Translations under genes and position numbers: made by a program
DNA from: Leifsonia poae
Lineage (GTDB): Bacteria > Actinomycetota > Actinomycetes > Actinomycetales > Microbacteriaceae
DNA: 64,000 nucleotides
NCBI RefSeq assembly: GCF_027921845.1
Contig: NZ_BSEN01000015.1
Coordinates: forward strand, 444,636 to 508,635
Direction: 5' to 3'
The notes under the pieces: generated by a model
What the model was told of the DNA's origin: nothing
Databases searched by the model: none
Seen by the model: the letters and a program-made list of their open reading frames with translations, nothing else
In this document: positions 50,741-57,136 of the stretch, piece by piece
How the letters are laid out: each line of letters starts with the position of its first letter
How positions within the stretch are numbered: the stretch's first letter is position 1

Positions 50741-50778
50741 TTGCACAGTGATTGGGAAAATTCAAATGGATTTGCACA
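50741..50778. promoter_or_regulatory. Operator-like repeats between the MFS and HTH genes
   Basis: Two direct copies of TTGCACA (50741-50747 and 50772-50778) and a partial dyad GTGATT / AATTCAC in an AT-rich intergenic space. Confidence 0.5.
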
Positions 50779-50793
50779 ATTCACATCGGGACG

Positions 50794-50799
50794 TATCCT
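50794..50799 (+). promoter_or_regulatory. -10 box of the leaderless HTH gene (TATCCT)
   Basis: TATCCT with 6 nt to ATG 50806. Confidence 0.6.
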
Positions 50800-50805
50800 G
50801 AGGGC

Positions 50806-51345
50806 ATGGACGAGCCCCAGGATCCCGTCGACGCCAAGCGCAGGCCCGCGACGGTCAAAGAAGCGAAGGCGCTCGCCAACCCGGTGCGCGTGCGCATGGT
50901 GAGGCTCTGCGGCGAGTACGAGCTCACCAACAAGCAGCTGGCCGACCGGCTGGGCATCGACCCCGGCACCGCGCACTATCACGTGAAGCAGCTACTGGAT
51001 GCGGGCTTCCTCGAGCCCGCCGGCGTCCGCACCGGCGAGAGCGGGGCCCTCGAGAAGCCGTACCGTTCGACCGGCCGCACCTGGTGGCTCTCCGACCCGC
51101 TCGCCCACGCCGATACGGCGGAGTCGTTCGCGCCGATCGATGCGTTTCAGCAGGAGCTCGCCGAGGCGGGCCCCTCCTCGATCGCTACCTACGCGCGCTT
51201 CTCCCTGCACCTGTCGCCGGACGACGTCGCGGAGATCGACCGACGCATCCTGGCTGTGCTCGACGAATACGTGGAGAGCGACGGCCAGCGCGCCGACCGT
51301 CCTGTGCACGGCGGCATCTGGTTGCTGCACCGCTCGGCCGACTGA
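50806..51345 (+). CDS. ArsR-like winged-helix regulator
   Basis: 179 aa. Winged helix at residues about 15-75: ALANPVRVRMVRLCGEYEL, TNKQLADRLGIDPGTAHYHV and the wing. No cysteine metal site is evident, so the signal is likely not a metal. The C-terminal half is helical with unknown ligand. Divergent from the MFS gene and probably its repressor; ATG 50806 is supported by the leaderless box, the upstream ATG 50752 falls in the operator. Confidence 0.9.
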   Translation: MDEPQDPVDAKRRPATVKEAKALANPVRVRMVRLCGEYELTNKQLADRLGIDPGTAHYHVKQLLDAGFLEPAGVRTGESGALEKPYRSTGRTWWLSDPLAHADTAESFAPIDAFQQELAEAGPSSIATYARFSLHLSPDDVAEIDRRILAVLDEYVESDGQRADRPVHGGIWLLHRSAD

Positions 51346-51362
51346 GCGCCGGCGATCGCAGG

Positions 51363-51397
51363 GAGGCCGGGCATCCGCCCGATGGATGCCCGGCCTC
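51363..51397. terminator. Bidirectional terminator
   Basis: 14-bp perfect stem (51363-51376 with 51384-51397), 7-nt loop, between the convergent HTH and glucanase genes. Confidence 0.8.
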
Positions 51398-51430
51398 GAT
51401 CTGTCTCAGCGCGTCAGTGTGATGCCGGCG

Positions 51431-53494
51431 TCAGTTCCACGGTGACGGCGCAGGAGGCACGACGACCGGCGGGCGGTCGTCGCAGGTGATGGTGTTCGGC
51501 AGCTCCCACGCCGCGAGCCACGGGCCGGTCGTTCCGCCGCCGTCGTTGCCGCCGAGGTCGGTCAACGAGAACTCCGAACCGGCAGGCGTGAAGTTGAACG
51601 ATCCGCAGTTGTTCACGCCGACAGCGCCGACGTTGCGGGCATCCACGTTCTGGAAGCTCGCCGAGCCGGCCGTGCGGGCGCTGACCACCGAGGTTCCGGT
51701 GCCGTCCACTCGGATGTCGGCGAAGTGGACGTTCGTGATGCGGTACTGGTCTTTGACCGGGAAGTCGGTGACCAGCATGATCGCGTTGTACGTGTTGTCG
51801 AGGAAGTGGTCGCCCACGACCTGGATGTCCGCGTCGATGTTCCGTTCCAGCGCGTAGAACCAGATCGCTCCGAGACCGATCTCCCAGTTGAGCTCGTACG
51901 TTCCGGCCCGCACCGTCGTGTTGTCGGTGATCCAGAGATGACCGGCGAACGGTTCGGCGCCGAAGCGCGATCCGACCTGGATGCCGCTGCCCTCGCGGAG
52001 CGGATCGGCGATCAGGTTGGCGGAGACGGTGTTGTCCGTGCCTCCGTAGATCGCGATCCCGTTGGCGAGGGTCGGCGTCTGCACGGTGTTGTGGTCGAAG
52101 GTGTTGCGGGCATCCGCCGTCTTCTCCGACCACATCGCCAGGCCGTCGTCGCCCGTGTTGCGGATGAACGAGTTCGACACGCTCGAGTCGGTCACGCCGG
52201 TGTGGAAGTTCACGCCGTCGGCGATCTGGTCGGCGATCACGGTGTCGGTGATGTGCGTGTTCGACATCGGACCGTCGAACCAGATCCCGACCTTGGTGTG
52301 GTGGATGTAGAGGCCGTCGATGGTCGAGTCGCTCATCGCGCCGCCGATCCCGTTCACCTGGTCGGTGTCGATGCGCTCTCGAACGTCGCCCTCGATCGCG
52401 AAGCCCGAGAGGTGCACGTTGTGGGATCCGCCGGCGCTCGCGTCTTTGCCGTAGAAGCCGACGCCCGTGTGCACGGAGCCGTCGGGTGCGGGAGTGGAGA
52501 GCGTGACCTGCTTGCCGGTGATGATCGTGTACCAGCTGCCGGCGCCCTCGATCGTGACGTCATCGACGATGAGGTGACGGTTGACCTGGTAGCGCCCCGG
52601 CGGCACGTAGACCTTCAGGTGCGTCTTCTTGGCGAATGCGATGGCTTTGTCGAACGCCGCGGCCGAGTCGCGCTTGCCGAACGGGTCGGCGCCGAACGCC
52701 AGCACGTTCGCCGCGATGAGCCGGATGTGCGGCGCGGCCACCACCTGCGAGTCGAGCAGGTCGATGGTCGTGGTCGCTGCCGGGCTGCCCGCGGGTGCGG
52801 TGAGCCGGATCGTGTCGCCGGCCTTGTAGGTGCGACCGAGGAGCAGTCGCTGCTCGTCGTAGAAGTGCATCGGGCGGAACGGGGTGGAGATCACGGGCGC
52901 GGGCGTCGTCTGCGACGGGACGCACTTGCATTCGGTGATCCACCAGTCCGGATGGATGAGCCCGGCGTTCGGGTCGTTGGTGAAGGAGTACTGGTTGTAG
53001 AGCCACGAGTACTGCGACGTGAGGGTCATCGTGCGCGCGGCGCCGCCGTTCGCGGAGACCGCAAGCGGGGCGGTGATGCCGCCGCCCTGGGGCGCATCCG
53101 GGATGCTGTAGCGCATAGTGATGGCGTTCGCGGCGGCCGGGAGGGTGAACTGCACGTACTGTCCCGGTTTCAGCGAGACGGCAGAGCGGCCGGAGGCCTC
53201 GGCGGGGAGGGTGTACGCGGTACGGTCGGGGCCGATCACGGTGCCGTTCGTCGTGGCCTTCTCCGCCTCCTGCTCGGAGAAGCCGAGGGCGGCGCCGCGC
53301 CCGCTGACGAGGGACGGGTCGAGGGCCGCGCGTGTGACCGGCGACGGTGTCACCGGAGCGGGGGTTGCGGCGGCGGGTGCGGCGAGCCCGGCCAGAGTGA
53401 CGGCCGTCGCGATCGCGGCGGCCGACGCGATGGACGTGCTCCAGCGCATCCGGGGGAATCGGCCGCGCCGGGCGGCCGGGACGTTTCGTGTCAT
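51431..53494 (-). CDS. Secreted right-handed beta-helix glycoside hydrolase (GH87 alpha-1,3-glucanase/mycodextranase-like)
   Basis: 687 aa. An arginine-rich N-terminus (RRGRFPRMRW) and a hydrophobic core ending AAPAAATPAP form the signal peptide. Residues about 80-170 look like a beta-sandwich carbohydrate module (GQYVQFTLPAAANAITMRYS). From about 250 a pectate-lyase-3 type beta-helix begins (FGADPFGKRDSAAAFDKAI). The segment NTGDDGLAMWSE with Asp449 and Asp450 is the acidic cluster expected of GH87. ATG 53494 has GAGAGGAA upstream. Likely degrades fungal or dental-type alpha-glucans outside the cell; other beta-helix enzymes cannot be excluded. Confidence 0.82.
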   Translation of the reverse strand: MTRNVPAARRGRFPRMRWSTSIASAAAIATAVTLAGLAAPAAATPAPVTPSPVTRAALDPSLVSGRGAALGFSEQEAEKATTNGTVIGPDRTAYTLPAEASGRSAVSLKPGQYVQFTLPAAANAITMRYSIPDAPQGGGITAPLAVSANGGAARTMTLTSQYSWLYNQYSFTNDPNAGLIHPDWWITECKCVPSQTTPAPVISTPFRPMHFYDEQRLLLGRTYKAGDTIRLTAPAGSPAATTTIDLLDSQVVAAPHIRLIAANVLAFGADPFGKRDSAAAFDKAIAFAKKTHLKVYVPPGRYQVNRHLIVDDVTIEGAGSWYTIITGKQVTLSTPAPDGSVHTGVGFYGKDASAGGSHNVHLSGFAIEGDVRERIDTDQVNGIGGAMSDSTIDGLYIHHTKVGIWFDGPMSNTHITDTVIADQIADGVNFHTGVTDSSVSNSFIRNTGDDGLAMWSEKTADARNTFDHNTVQTPTLANGIAIYGGTDNTVSANLIADPLREGSGIQVGSRFGAEPFAGHLWITDNTTVRAGTYELNWEIGLGAIWFYALERNIDADIQVVGDHFLDNTYNAIMLVTDFPVKDQYRITNVHFADIRVDGTGTSVVSARTAGSASFQNVDARNVGAVGVNNCGSFNFTPAGSEFSLTDLGGNDGGGTTGPWLAAWELPNTITCDDRPPVVVPPAPSPWN

Positions 53495-53683
53495 CGTTGA
53501 CTCGTTCCTCTCGAGAAGGTGTACGCCGTTGGACACTCGGCGCACGATTGCGTCGAGAGTTGGCCCGACGATACGACCGCGATGCGGCCATCCACAAGAG
53601 GGTCGTGAGAATTGTCGACGATTTGTCGAGTTATTGCGTAATCGACTGCAAGTCGGTGCAAGGATTGCGTCGATCGCCGCCGC

Positions 53684-53708
53684 CCGGCGCCGGCGGTGCC
53701 GGCGCCGG
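53684..53708 (-). terminator. Terminator after the coiled-coil membrane protein gene
   Basis: 11-bp perfect GC stem CCGGCGCCGGC / GCCGGCGCCGG with loop GGT, 8 bp past the stop at 53717. Confidence 0.65.
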
Positions 53709-53716
53709 CTGGCGGG

Positions 53717-54226
53717 TCAGGGGGCGCGGTGCTGTCCCGAGCCGGCGTTCGGGTCGTCGGGAGCCACGGCCGGCGCGGCGGGCGAGGTCGGCGGCGGCGC
53801 CTGTGTCGTGTTCGGGGCGTCTCCTGCGACGGTCGGCTCCGCGGGCGATCCGGGGGCCGCCGGTGCCGTTGTGGGCTCGGCGCGTCTGCCGGTGCGCACG
53901 TCCGGGTCGAGCCCGTCTGCCTTGCGGAGCTTGTCGTCGGACGCAGAGCGCGCCTCTGTCGCGTCGGTCTGACGGGCCTCGGCCTCGCGGCGCAGCTTCT
54001 CGGCCTCGACCTCTGCTTGCTTCGCGTCGGCAGACGCACGGGCGGCAGCCGCCTCGCGTTCGCGGGCGGCCAGCTCGTCGTCCGCGGCGGACTGCCGCAG
54101 CTCTCCGGCCCGCTGACGGTCCGCTTCGACCTTGCGTCGGCGGCCGGCCATGGAGACGACGACGATGATCGCGATCACCACGATGACGATCACGACGATG
54201 AGGATGATCCATCCGGTTGCATTCAT
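53717..54226 (-). CDS. Single-pass membrane protein with charged coiled coil
   Basis: 169 aa. An N-terminal membrane helix of almost only Ile and Val (about residues 6-27) leads into a long charged Ala/Glu/Arg helix (about residues 32-95, RREAEARQTDATEA) and a Pro/Ala/Thr-rich disordered tail. No function recognised; similar proteins occur in Microbacterium. The coil suggests a cytosolic scaffold anchored to the membrane. Confidence 0.75.
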   Translation of the reverse strand: MNATGWIILIVVIVIVVIAIIVVVSMAGRRRKVEADRQRAGELRQSAADDELAAREREAAAARASADAKQAEVEAEKLRREAEARQTDATEARSASDDKLRKADGLDPDVRTGRRAEPTTAPAAPGSPAEPTVAGDAPNTTQAPPPTSPAAPAVAPDDPNAGSGQHRAP

Positions 54227-54273
54227 GCCACGTCACAGTACGCGCGCCGCCGCAGTTCTCTACTGGGGGCTTG

Positions 54274-54332
54274 CTGTGACGCTGCACCACGACCAGGCGC
54301 TTCTTTGGGGTGAGTAACGGGGCTTGAACCCG
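54274..54332 (-). repeat. Direct repeat copy 1, truncated tRNA-His 3' end
   Basis: 59 bp identical to 54342-54400 (68 bp apart). It repeats the T-arm and acceptor 3' strand of tRNA-His, its CCA and the flanking bases, but lacks the 5' half. Confidence 0.9.
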
Positions 54333-54341
54333 TGACCTGCT

Positions 54342-54400
54342 CTGTGACGCTGCACCACGACCAGGCGCTTCTTTGGGGTGAGTAACGGGGCTTGAACCCG
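54342..54400 (-). repeat. Direct repeat copy 2, overlapping the 3' end of tRNA-His
   Basis: Second copy of the 59-bp repeat; its right part is the real 3' end of tRNA-His. On the minus strand the segment GCGCCTGGTCGTGGTGCAG past the tRNA is itself like the tRNA-His anticodon arm, so the unit looks like decayed tRNA. Confidence 0.9.
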
Positions 54401-54450
54401 CGACCTCCTGGACCACAACCAGGCGCTCTACCAGCTGAGCTATACCCACC
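54374..54450 (-). tRNA. tRNA-His(GTG)
   Basis: Complete cloverleaf on the minus strand with anticodon GTG at 54414-54416, acceptor GTGGGTA/TACTCAC, the extra G-1 facing C73 that marks tRNA-His, T-loop GGTTCAAGCC and encoded CCA (54374-54376). Confidence 0.95.
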
Positions 54451-54501
54451 ATGCTCTTCGAGTGTCTCTTTCGGTTCACTCAAAGCAACTTGACGATTGT
54501 A

Positions 54502-55122
54502 TTACATCTGGGGCGCCCATTTTTCCACCACGGCCGCTGAGACCGCCTGGACGTGCTCCGTGGTGGGTCCCGGCTCGCCGACGAACGCCGCGTCGCGGTA
54601 GTAGTCGAGCTCCCGGATCGACTCCAGGATGTCGGCGAGAGCGCGGTGCCCGCCGTGCTTCTCGGGCGCGTTGAAGTACACGCGCGGGAACCAGCGGCGT
54701 GCGAGTTCTTTGATCGATGAGACGTCGACGTTGCGGTAGTGCAGGTGGTTGTCGAGCCGGGGCATGTACTTCGCGAGGAACATGCGGTCGGTGCCGATGG
54801 TGTTGCCGGCGAGGGGAGCCGTTCGGGCGCCCGGTGCGTACTTGAGCACGTATTCGAGCACCTCGTACTCGGCTTCGGCGAGGCTCTTGCCGTGCGGGAT
54901 CTCTTCGATGAGGCCGGACGTCGTGTGCATGTCGCGCACGAAGTCGTTCATGTTCTCGAGCGCGGATGCATCCGGCTTGATCACGATGCTGAGTCCCGGG
55001 TCGAGCACGTTCAGTTCGAAGTCGGTGATCACCACCGCGATTTCGACGAGTTCGTCGACCTCGAGGTCGAGTCCGGTCATTTCGCAGTCGATCCAGACCA
55101 GTCGATCCGAGGAATTAGCCAT
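54502..55122 (-). CDS. orn: Oligoribonuclease
   Basis: 206 aa DEDDh 3'-5' exonuclease that ends RNA decay by cleaving 2-5-mers and pGpG. Motifs: [11 protein letters not shown] (ExoI), [12 protein letters not shown] (ExoII) and [14 protein letters not shown] (ExoIII, His and Asp). Leaderless promoter with TAGACT 6 nt before the ATG. Lies between the tRNA-His and the SGNH hydrolase. Confidence 0.97.
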   Translation of the reverse strand: MANSSDRLVWIDCEMTGLDLEVDELVEIAVVITDFELNVLDPGLSIVIKPDASALENMNDFVRDMHTTSGLIEEIPHGKSLAEAEYEVLEYVLKYAPGARTAPLAGNTIGTDRMFLAKYMPRLDNHLHYRNVDVSSIKELARRWFPRVYFNAPEKHGGHRALADILESIRELDYYRDAAFVGEPGPTTEHVQAVSAAVVEKWAPQM

Positions 55123-55128
55123 GCGGAG

Positions 55129-55134
55129 AGTCTA
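55129..55134 (-). promoter_or_regulatory. -10 box of leaderless orn (TAGACT)
   Basis: TAGACT on the minus strand, 6 nt before ATG 55122; its TAG is the stop codon of the SGNH gene. Confidence 0.65.
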
Positions 55135-55938
55135 ATGCTGGGGTCCGACGCGGCAGGGCACCGGCCGCTTGGGGTCGAGCCCGTCGCCGGCGGAGATGTG
55201 TCGGAGCCGGCGCGCGGCCCAGGGGATCGCGTAGACCCTCAGCCAGGTGCGCAGCGGCAACGGTTGCGGGGGAGCGGGGGACGATTCCGCGGTGTTCTTG
55301 GCGGCGATCTCCGCGTACGGAACCCCGAGCGTGTGCGCGGCGCGCGCGGCCAGGAGCCGGTGTCCGCGGGCGCTCAGGTGCACGCGATCCGAGGCCCACA
55401 TCGCGCCGTCCTGGAATTCGCGCACGCCCCACACGTCGAGCACGACGGCCTGGTTGGCGCGCGCGATGCTCCAGACGTTCGCGTTGAACACGGCTGCGCG
55501 CCCGCGGAACGGCTTGAGGAAGAACGCGAACTGCGGGTCGAAGATGTTGGCGAGGAGCACCGTCGCACCGCTCGCCCGCAGCGACCGGATGCCGGCGTCG
55601 AGTCGGCCGGCGAGCGCATCCGGATCGGCGGCGGGGCTCATCAGATCGTTGCCGCCGACCATCACCGAGACCAGGTCTGCGCCGAGCGCGACGGCGTGCG
55701 GGACCTGGGCGTCGACGACGTCGCCGATGCGGCGCCCGCGCACGGCGAGGTTCGCGAACTCGAACTCGCGTCCGCCGAGATGCGCGTCTCCGTCGAGGAT
55801 CACGGCGAGCCTGTCGGCCCATCCGAGCCACGGGGCGGTGGGCGCCGATGGCTTCGAAGGCGGCGGCGCAGGATCGCACAGCCCTTCGGTGATCGAATCT
55901 CCGAGAGCGACGTACCTGGTGTATGCGGCTCGGCTCAC
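55132..55938 (-). CDS. SGNH/GDSL hydrolase
   Basis: 268 aa esterase-type hydrolase. Block I YVALGDSITEGL with the nucleophile Ser, block II LAVRGRR (Gly), block III VMVGGNDLMSP (Asn), block V ASDRVHLSARGHRLLA with Asp and His. No signal peptide, so cytosolic; typical targets are acyl or acetyl esters. GTG start, with GAGAAT 7 nt upstream as a weak box. 10 bp upstream of orn's start on the same strand. Confidence 0.92.
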   Translation of the reverse strand: MSRAAYTRYVALGDSITEGLCDPAPPPSKPSAPTAPWLGWADRLAVILDGDAHLGGREFEFANLAVRGRRIGDVVDAQVPHAVALGADLVSVMVGGNDLMSPAADPDALAGRLDAGIRSLRASGATVLLANIFDPQFAFFLKPFRGRAAVFNANVWSIARANQAVVLDVWGVREFQDGAMWASDRVHLSARGHRLLAARAAHTLGVPYAEIAAKNTAESSPAPPQPLPLRTWLRVYAIPWAARRLRHISAGDGLDPKRPVPCRVGPQH

Positions 55939-56022
55939 ACGAGTGATTCTCGTCAGTCAGCGCGAACGCCGGGTGTCCGCCGCGTGACCGTTCCCGGATG
56001 GCTTCCGGATGTTCGCCGGACG

Positions 56023-56028
56023 TACACT
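56023..56028 (+). promoter_or_regulatory. -10 box before the leader ORF (TACACT)
   Basis: TACACT with 6 nt to GTG 56035. Confidence 0.55.
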
Positions 56029-56034
56029 GAAGTC

Positions 56035-56094
56035 GTGCATTCGACATCCGCGGTTCGCCCTCCCGTCACTGCGTGCGGAGCCGGTGCACTGTGA
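56035..56094 (+). CDS. Leaderless 19-residue leader peptide ORF
   Basis: GTG 56035 opens a 19-codon frame (MHSTSAVRPP, then VTACGAGAL) ending in TGA at 56092-56094. That stop overlaps the GTG of the thioredoxin-like gene (GTGA), the arrangement of translational coupling. A TACACT box 6 nt upstream means the transcript should begin at this GTG. The peptide has one cysteine and a Pro-Pro pair, which could stall ribosomes. Too short for homology; real translation is unproven. Confidence 0.5.
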   Translation: MHSTSAVRPPVTACGAGAL

Positions 56095-56354
56095 AGCTCA
56101 CCCTCTACACCTCGGCCTTCTGCGAGCCGTGCATGCAGACGCGTGCGATCCTCGCTGAGGCGTCACGGCTCGTCCCGGGTGCCTCGGTGGCGGAGTTCGA
56201 CGTGGCGCGCAACGTGGAACGTGCGGAGGCCGACGGCATCCGGGTGACGCCGACGGTGATCGTCAGCACGCCCGACGGCGACGAGGTGTTTCGGGCCGAG
56301 GGCGTTCCCACGCTCCAGCAGGTGCTGGTCGCGGCCGCGAAGGCGCTGCCGTAA
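56091..56354 (+). CDS. Small thioredoxin/glutaredoxin-like protein
   Basis: 87 aa single thioredoxin-type domain. Redox motif CEPC at residues 11-14 (TLYTSAFCEPCMQTRAI), cis-Pro in RVTPTVIV. Short like the glutaredoxin-like thioredoxins; likely reduces small disulfides, partner unknown. GTG 56091 is chosen because the family begins KLTLYTS and because it overlaps the leader ORF stop; GTG 56073 is in frame but poorer. Confidence 0.85.
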   Translation: MKLTLYTSAFCEPCMQTRAILAEASRLVPGASVAEFDVARNVERAEADGIRVTPTVIVSTPDGDEVFRAEGVPTLQQVLVAAAKALP

Positions 56355-56356
56355 CC

Positions 56357-56385
56357 CTCGCTGCCACGCTCTGTGTCTCAGCGAG
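56357..56385 (+). terminator. Possible terminator after the thioredoxin-like gene
   Basis: 7-bp stem CTCGCTG / CAGCGAG with 15-nt loop, 3 bp past the stop. Confidence 0.4.
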
Positions 56386-56434
56386 AGGTGCGAAAAGGTC
56401 GGTTGGCGCCCTTCAAAGCGACGTTTCGGCACCT
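56386..56434. repeat. Long imperfect inverted repeat
   Basis: AGGTGC + GAAA at 56386-56395 pairs with TTTC + GCACCT at 56424-56434, with GTCG/CGAC inside. It could be a terminator or a REP-like palindrome between the thioredoxin-like gene and the tRNA. Confidence 0.5.
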
Positions 56435-56443
56435 TTCGGGCAC

Positions 56444-56480
56444 GTGCCCTCGGCAGGAATCGAACCTGCGACCAAGAGAT
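56444..56480 (-). repeat. Truncated copy of the tRNA-Arg 3' half
   Basis: 37 bp identical to 56510-56546 (66 bp apart), five more bases match after one mismatch. It covers tRNA-Arg from the anticodon loop to the discriminator base; no 5' half precedes it, so it is not a working tRNA. Confidence 0.9.
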
Positions 56481-56510
56481 GAGAAGCGTTTCGGCGAGTA
56501 GGCGCTGGTG

Positions 56511-56583
56511 TGCCCTCGGCAGGAATCGAACCTGCGACCAAGAGATTAGAAGGCTCCTGCTCTATCCGCTGAGCTACGAGGGC
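56511..56583 (-). tRNA. tRNA-Arg(TCT)
   Basis: Cloverleaf on the minus strand: acceptor GCCCTCG/CGAGGGC, D-arm GCTC/GAGC, anticodon TCT (56548-56550) in loop CTTCTAA, T-loop GGTTCGATTCC, A73, CCA not encoded. The anticodon stem has one C-T mismatch next to the loop (positions 31-39). Confidence 0.92.
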
Positions 56584-56625
56584 GGGGCGCTTCCACGATA
56601 CCGTAGCCGCCGCCGTCGCCGGCTC

Positions 56626-57111
56626 TCAGCGCAGCCGTCGGCCCGCGTTCACCCGCTCGATCGCCTGCTGGATTCGCCGGGTGCGCGTCTCGGGGCGCTT
56701 GGCTTCTTCGATCCAGAGCGCGTACTCCCGCTGGTAGCTGAAGTTCATCGCGCGGAACGGGTCGAGCGCCTTGGCCGTCTTGAACGCCTTCTGCACATCC
56801 GGCTCGAGCTCGACCACGCGGGGCTCGGTGTCGAGGGCGAGCGTCACGTGCACGCTGTCGCCCGCTTCCTTGCCGATCAGTTCGCAGATGCTGCGCAGCA
56901 CCAGGATGAGGTGCTGTCCGCCTCCGTAGGTGACGAGCGACCCGCGATAGTGCACGTCGTCGAAGGTCGCCACGACGGGGATGCGGCCACTCGTGCCGAA
57001 CAGCTCTTCGGCCTTTCCGGGCAGCAGGATGTACGACTGGGAGTTGCCGGCATCGCCCCGCTCCAATGCGGTATCGAACTCGAGCAGACCTGGGTCGCGG
57101 TATGTCACCAT
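56626..57111 (-). CDS. DUF1905/YdeI-like protein
   Basis: 161 aa. An N-terminal DUF1905 barrel (SYILLPGKAEELFG, GSLVTYGGGQHLI) and a C-terminal helical YdeI/OmdA-type part (FRAMNFSYQREYALWIEEAK, then RRIQQAIERV). Function unknown in this family. TAGGCT 6 nt before the ATG gives a leaderless start. It follows the MFS gene on the same strand 25 bp later. Confidence 0.88.
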   Translation of the reverse strand: MVTYRDPGLLEFDTALERGDAGNSQSYILLPGKAEELFGTSGRIPVVATFDDVHYRGSLVTYGGGQHLILVLRSICELIGKEAGDSVHVTLALDTEPRVVELEPDVQKAFKTAKALDPFRAMNFSYQREYALWIEEAKRPETRTRRIQQAIERVNAGRRLR

Positions 57112-57117
57112 CCTCGG

Positions 57118-57123
57118 AGCCTA
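57118..57123 (-). promoter_or_regulatory. -10 box of the leaderless DUF1905 gene (TAGGCT)
   Basis: TAGGCT on the minus strand, 6 nt before ATG 57111. Confidence 0.6.
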
Positions 57124-57136
57124 GCCGCTGCACATG

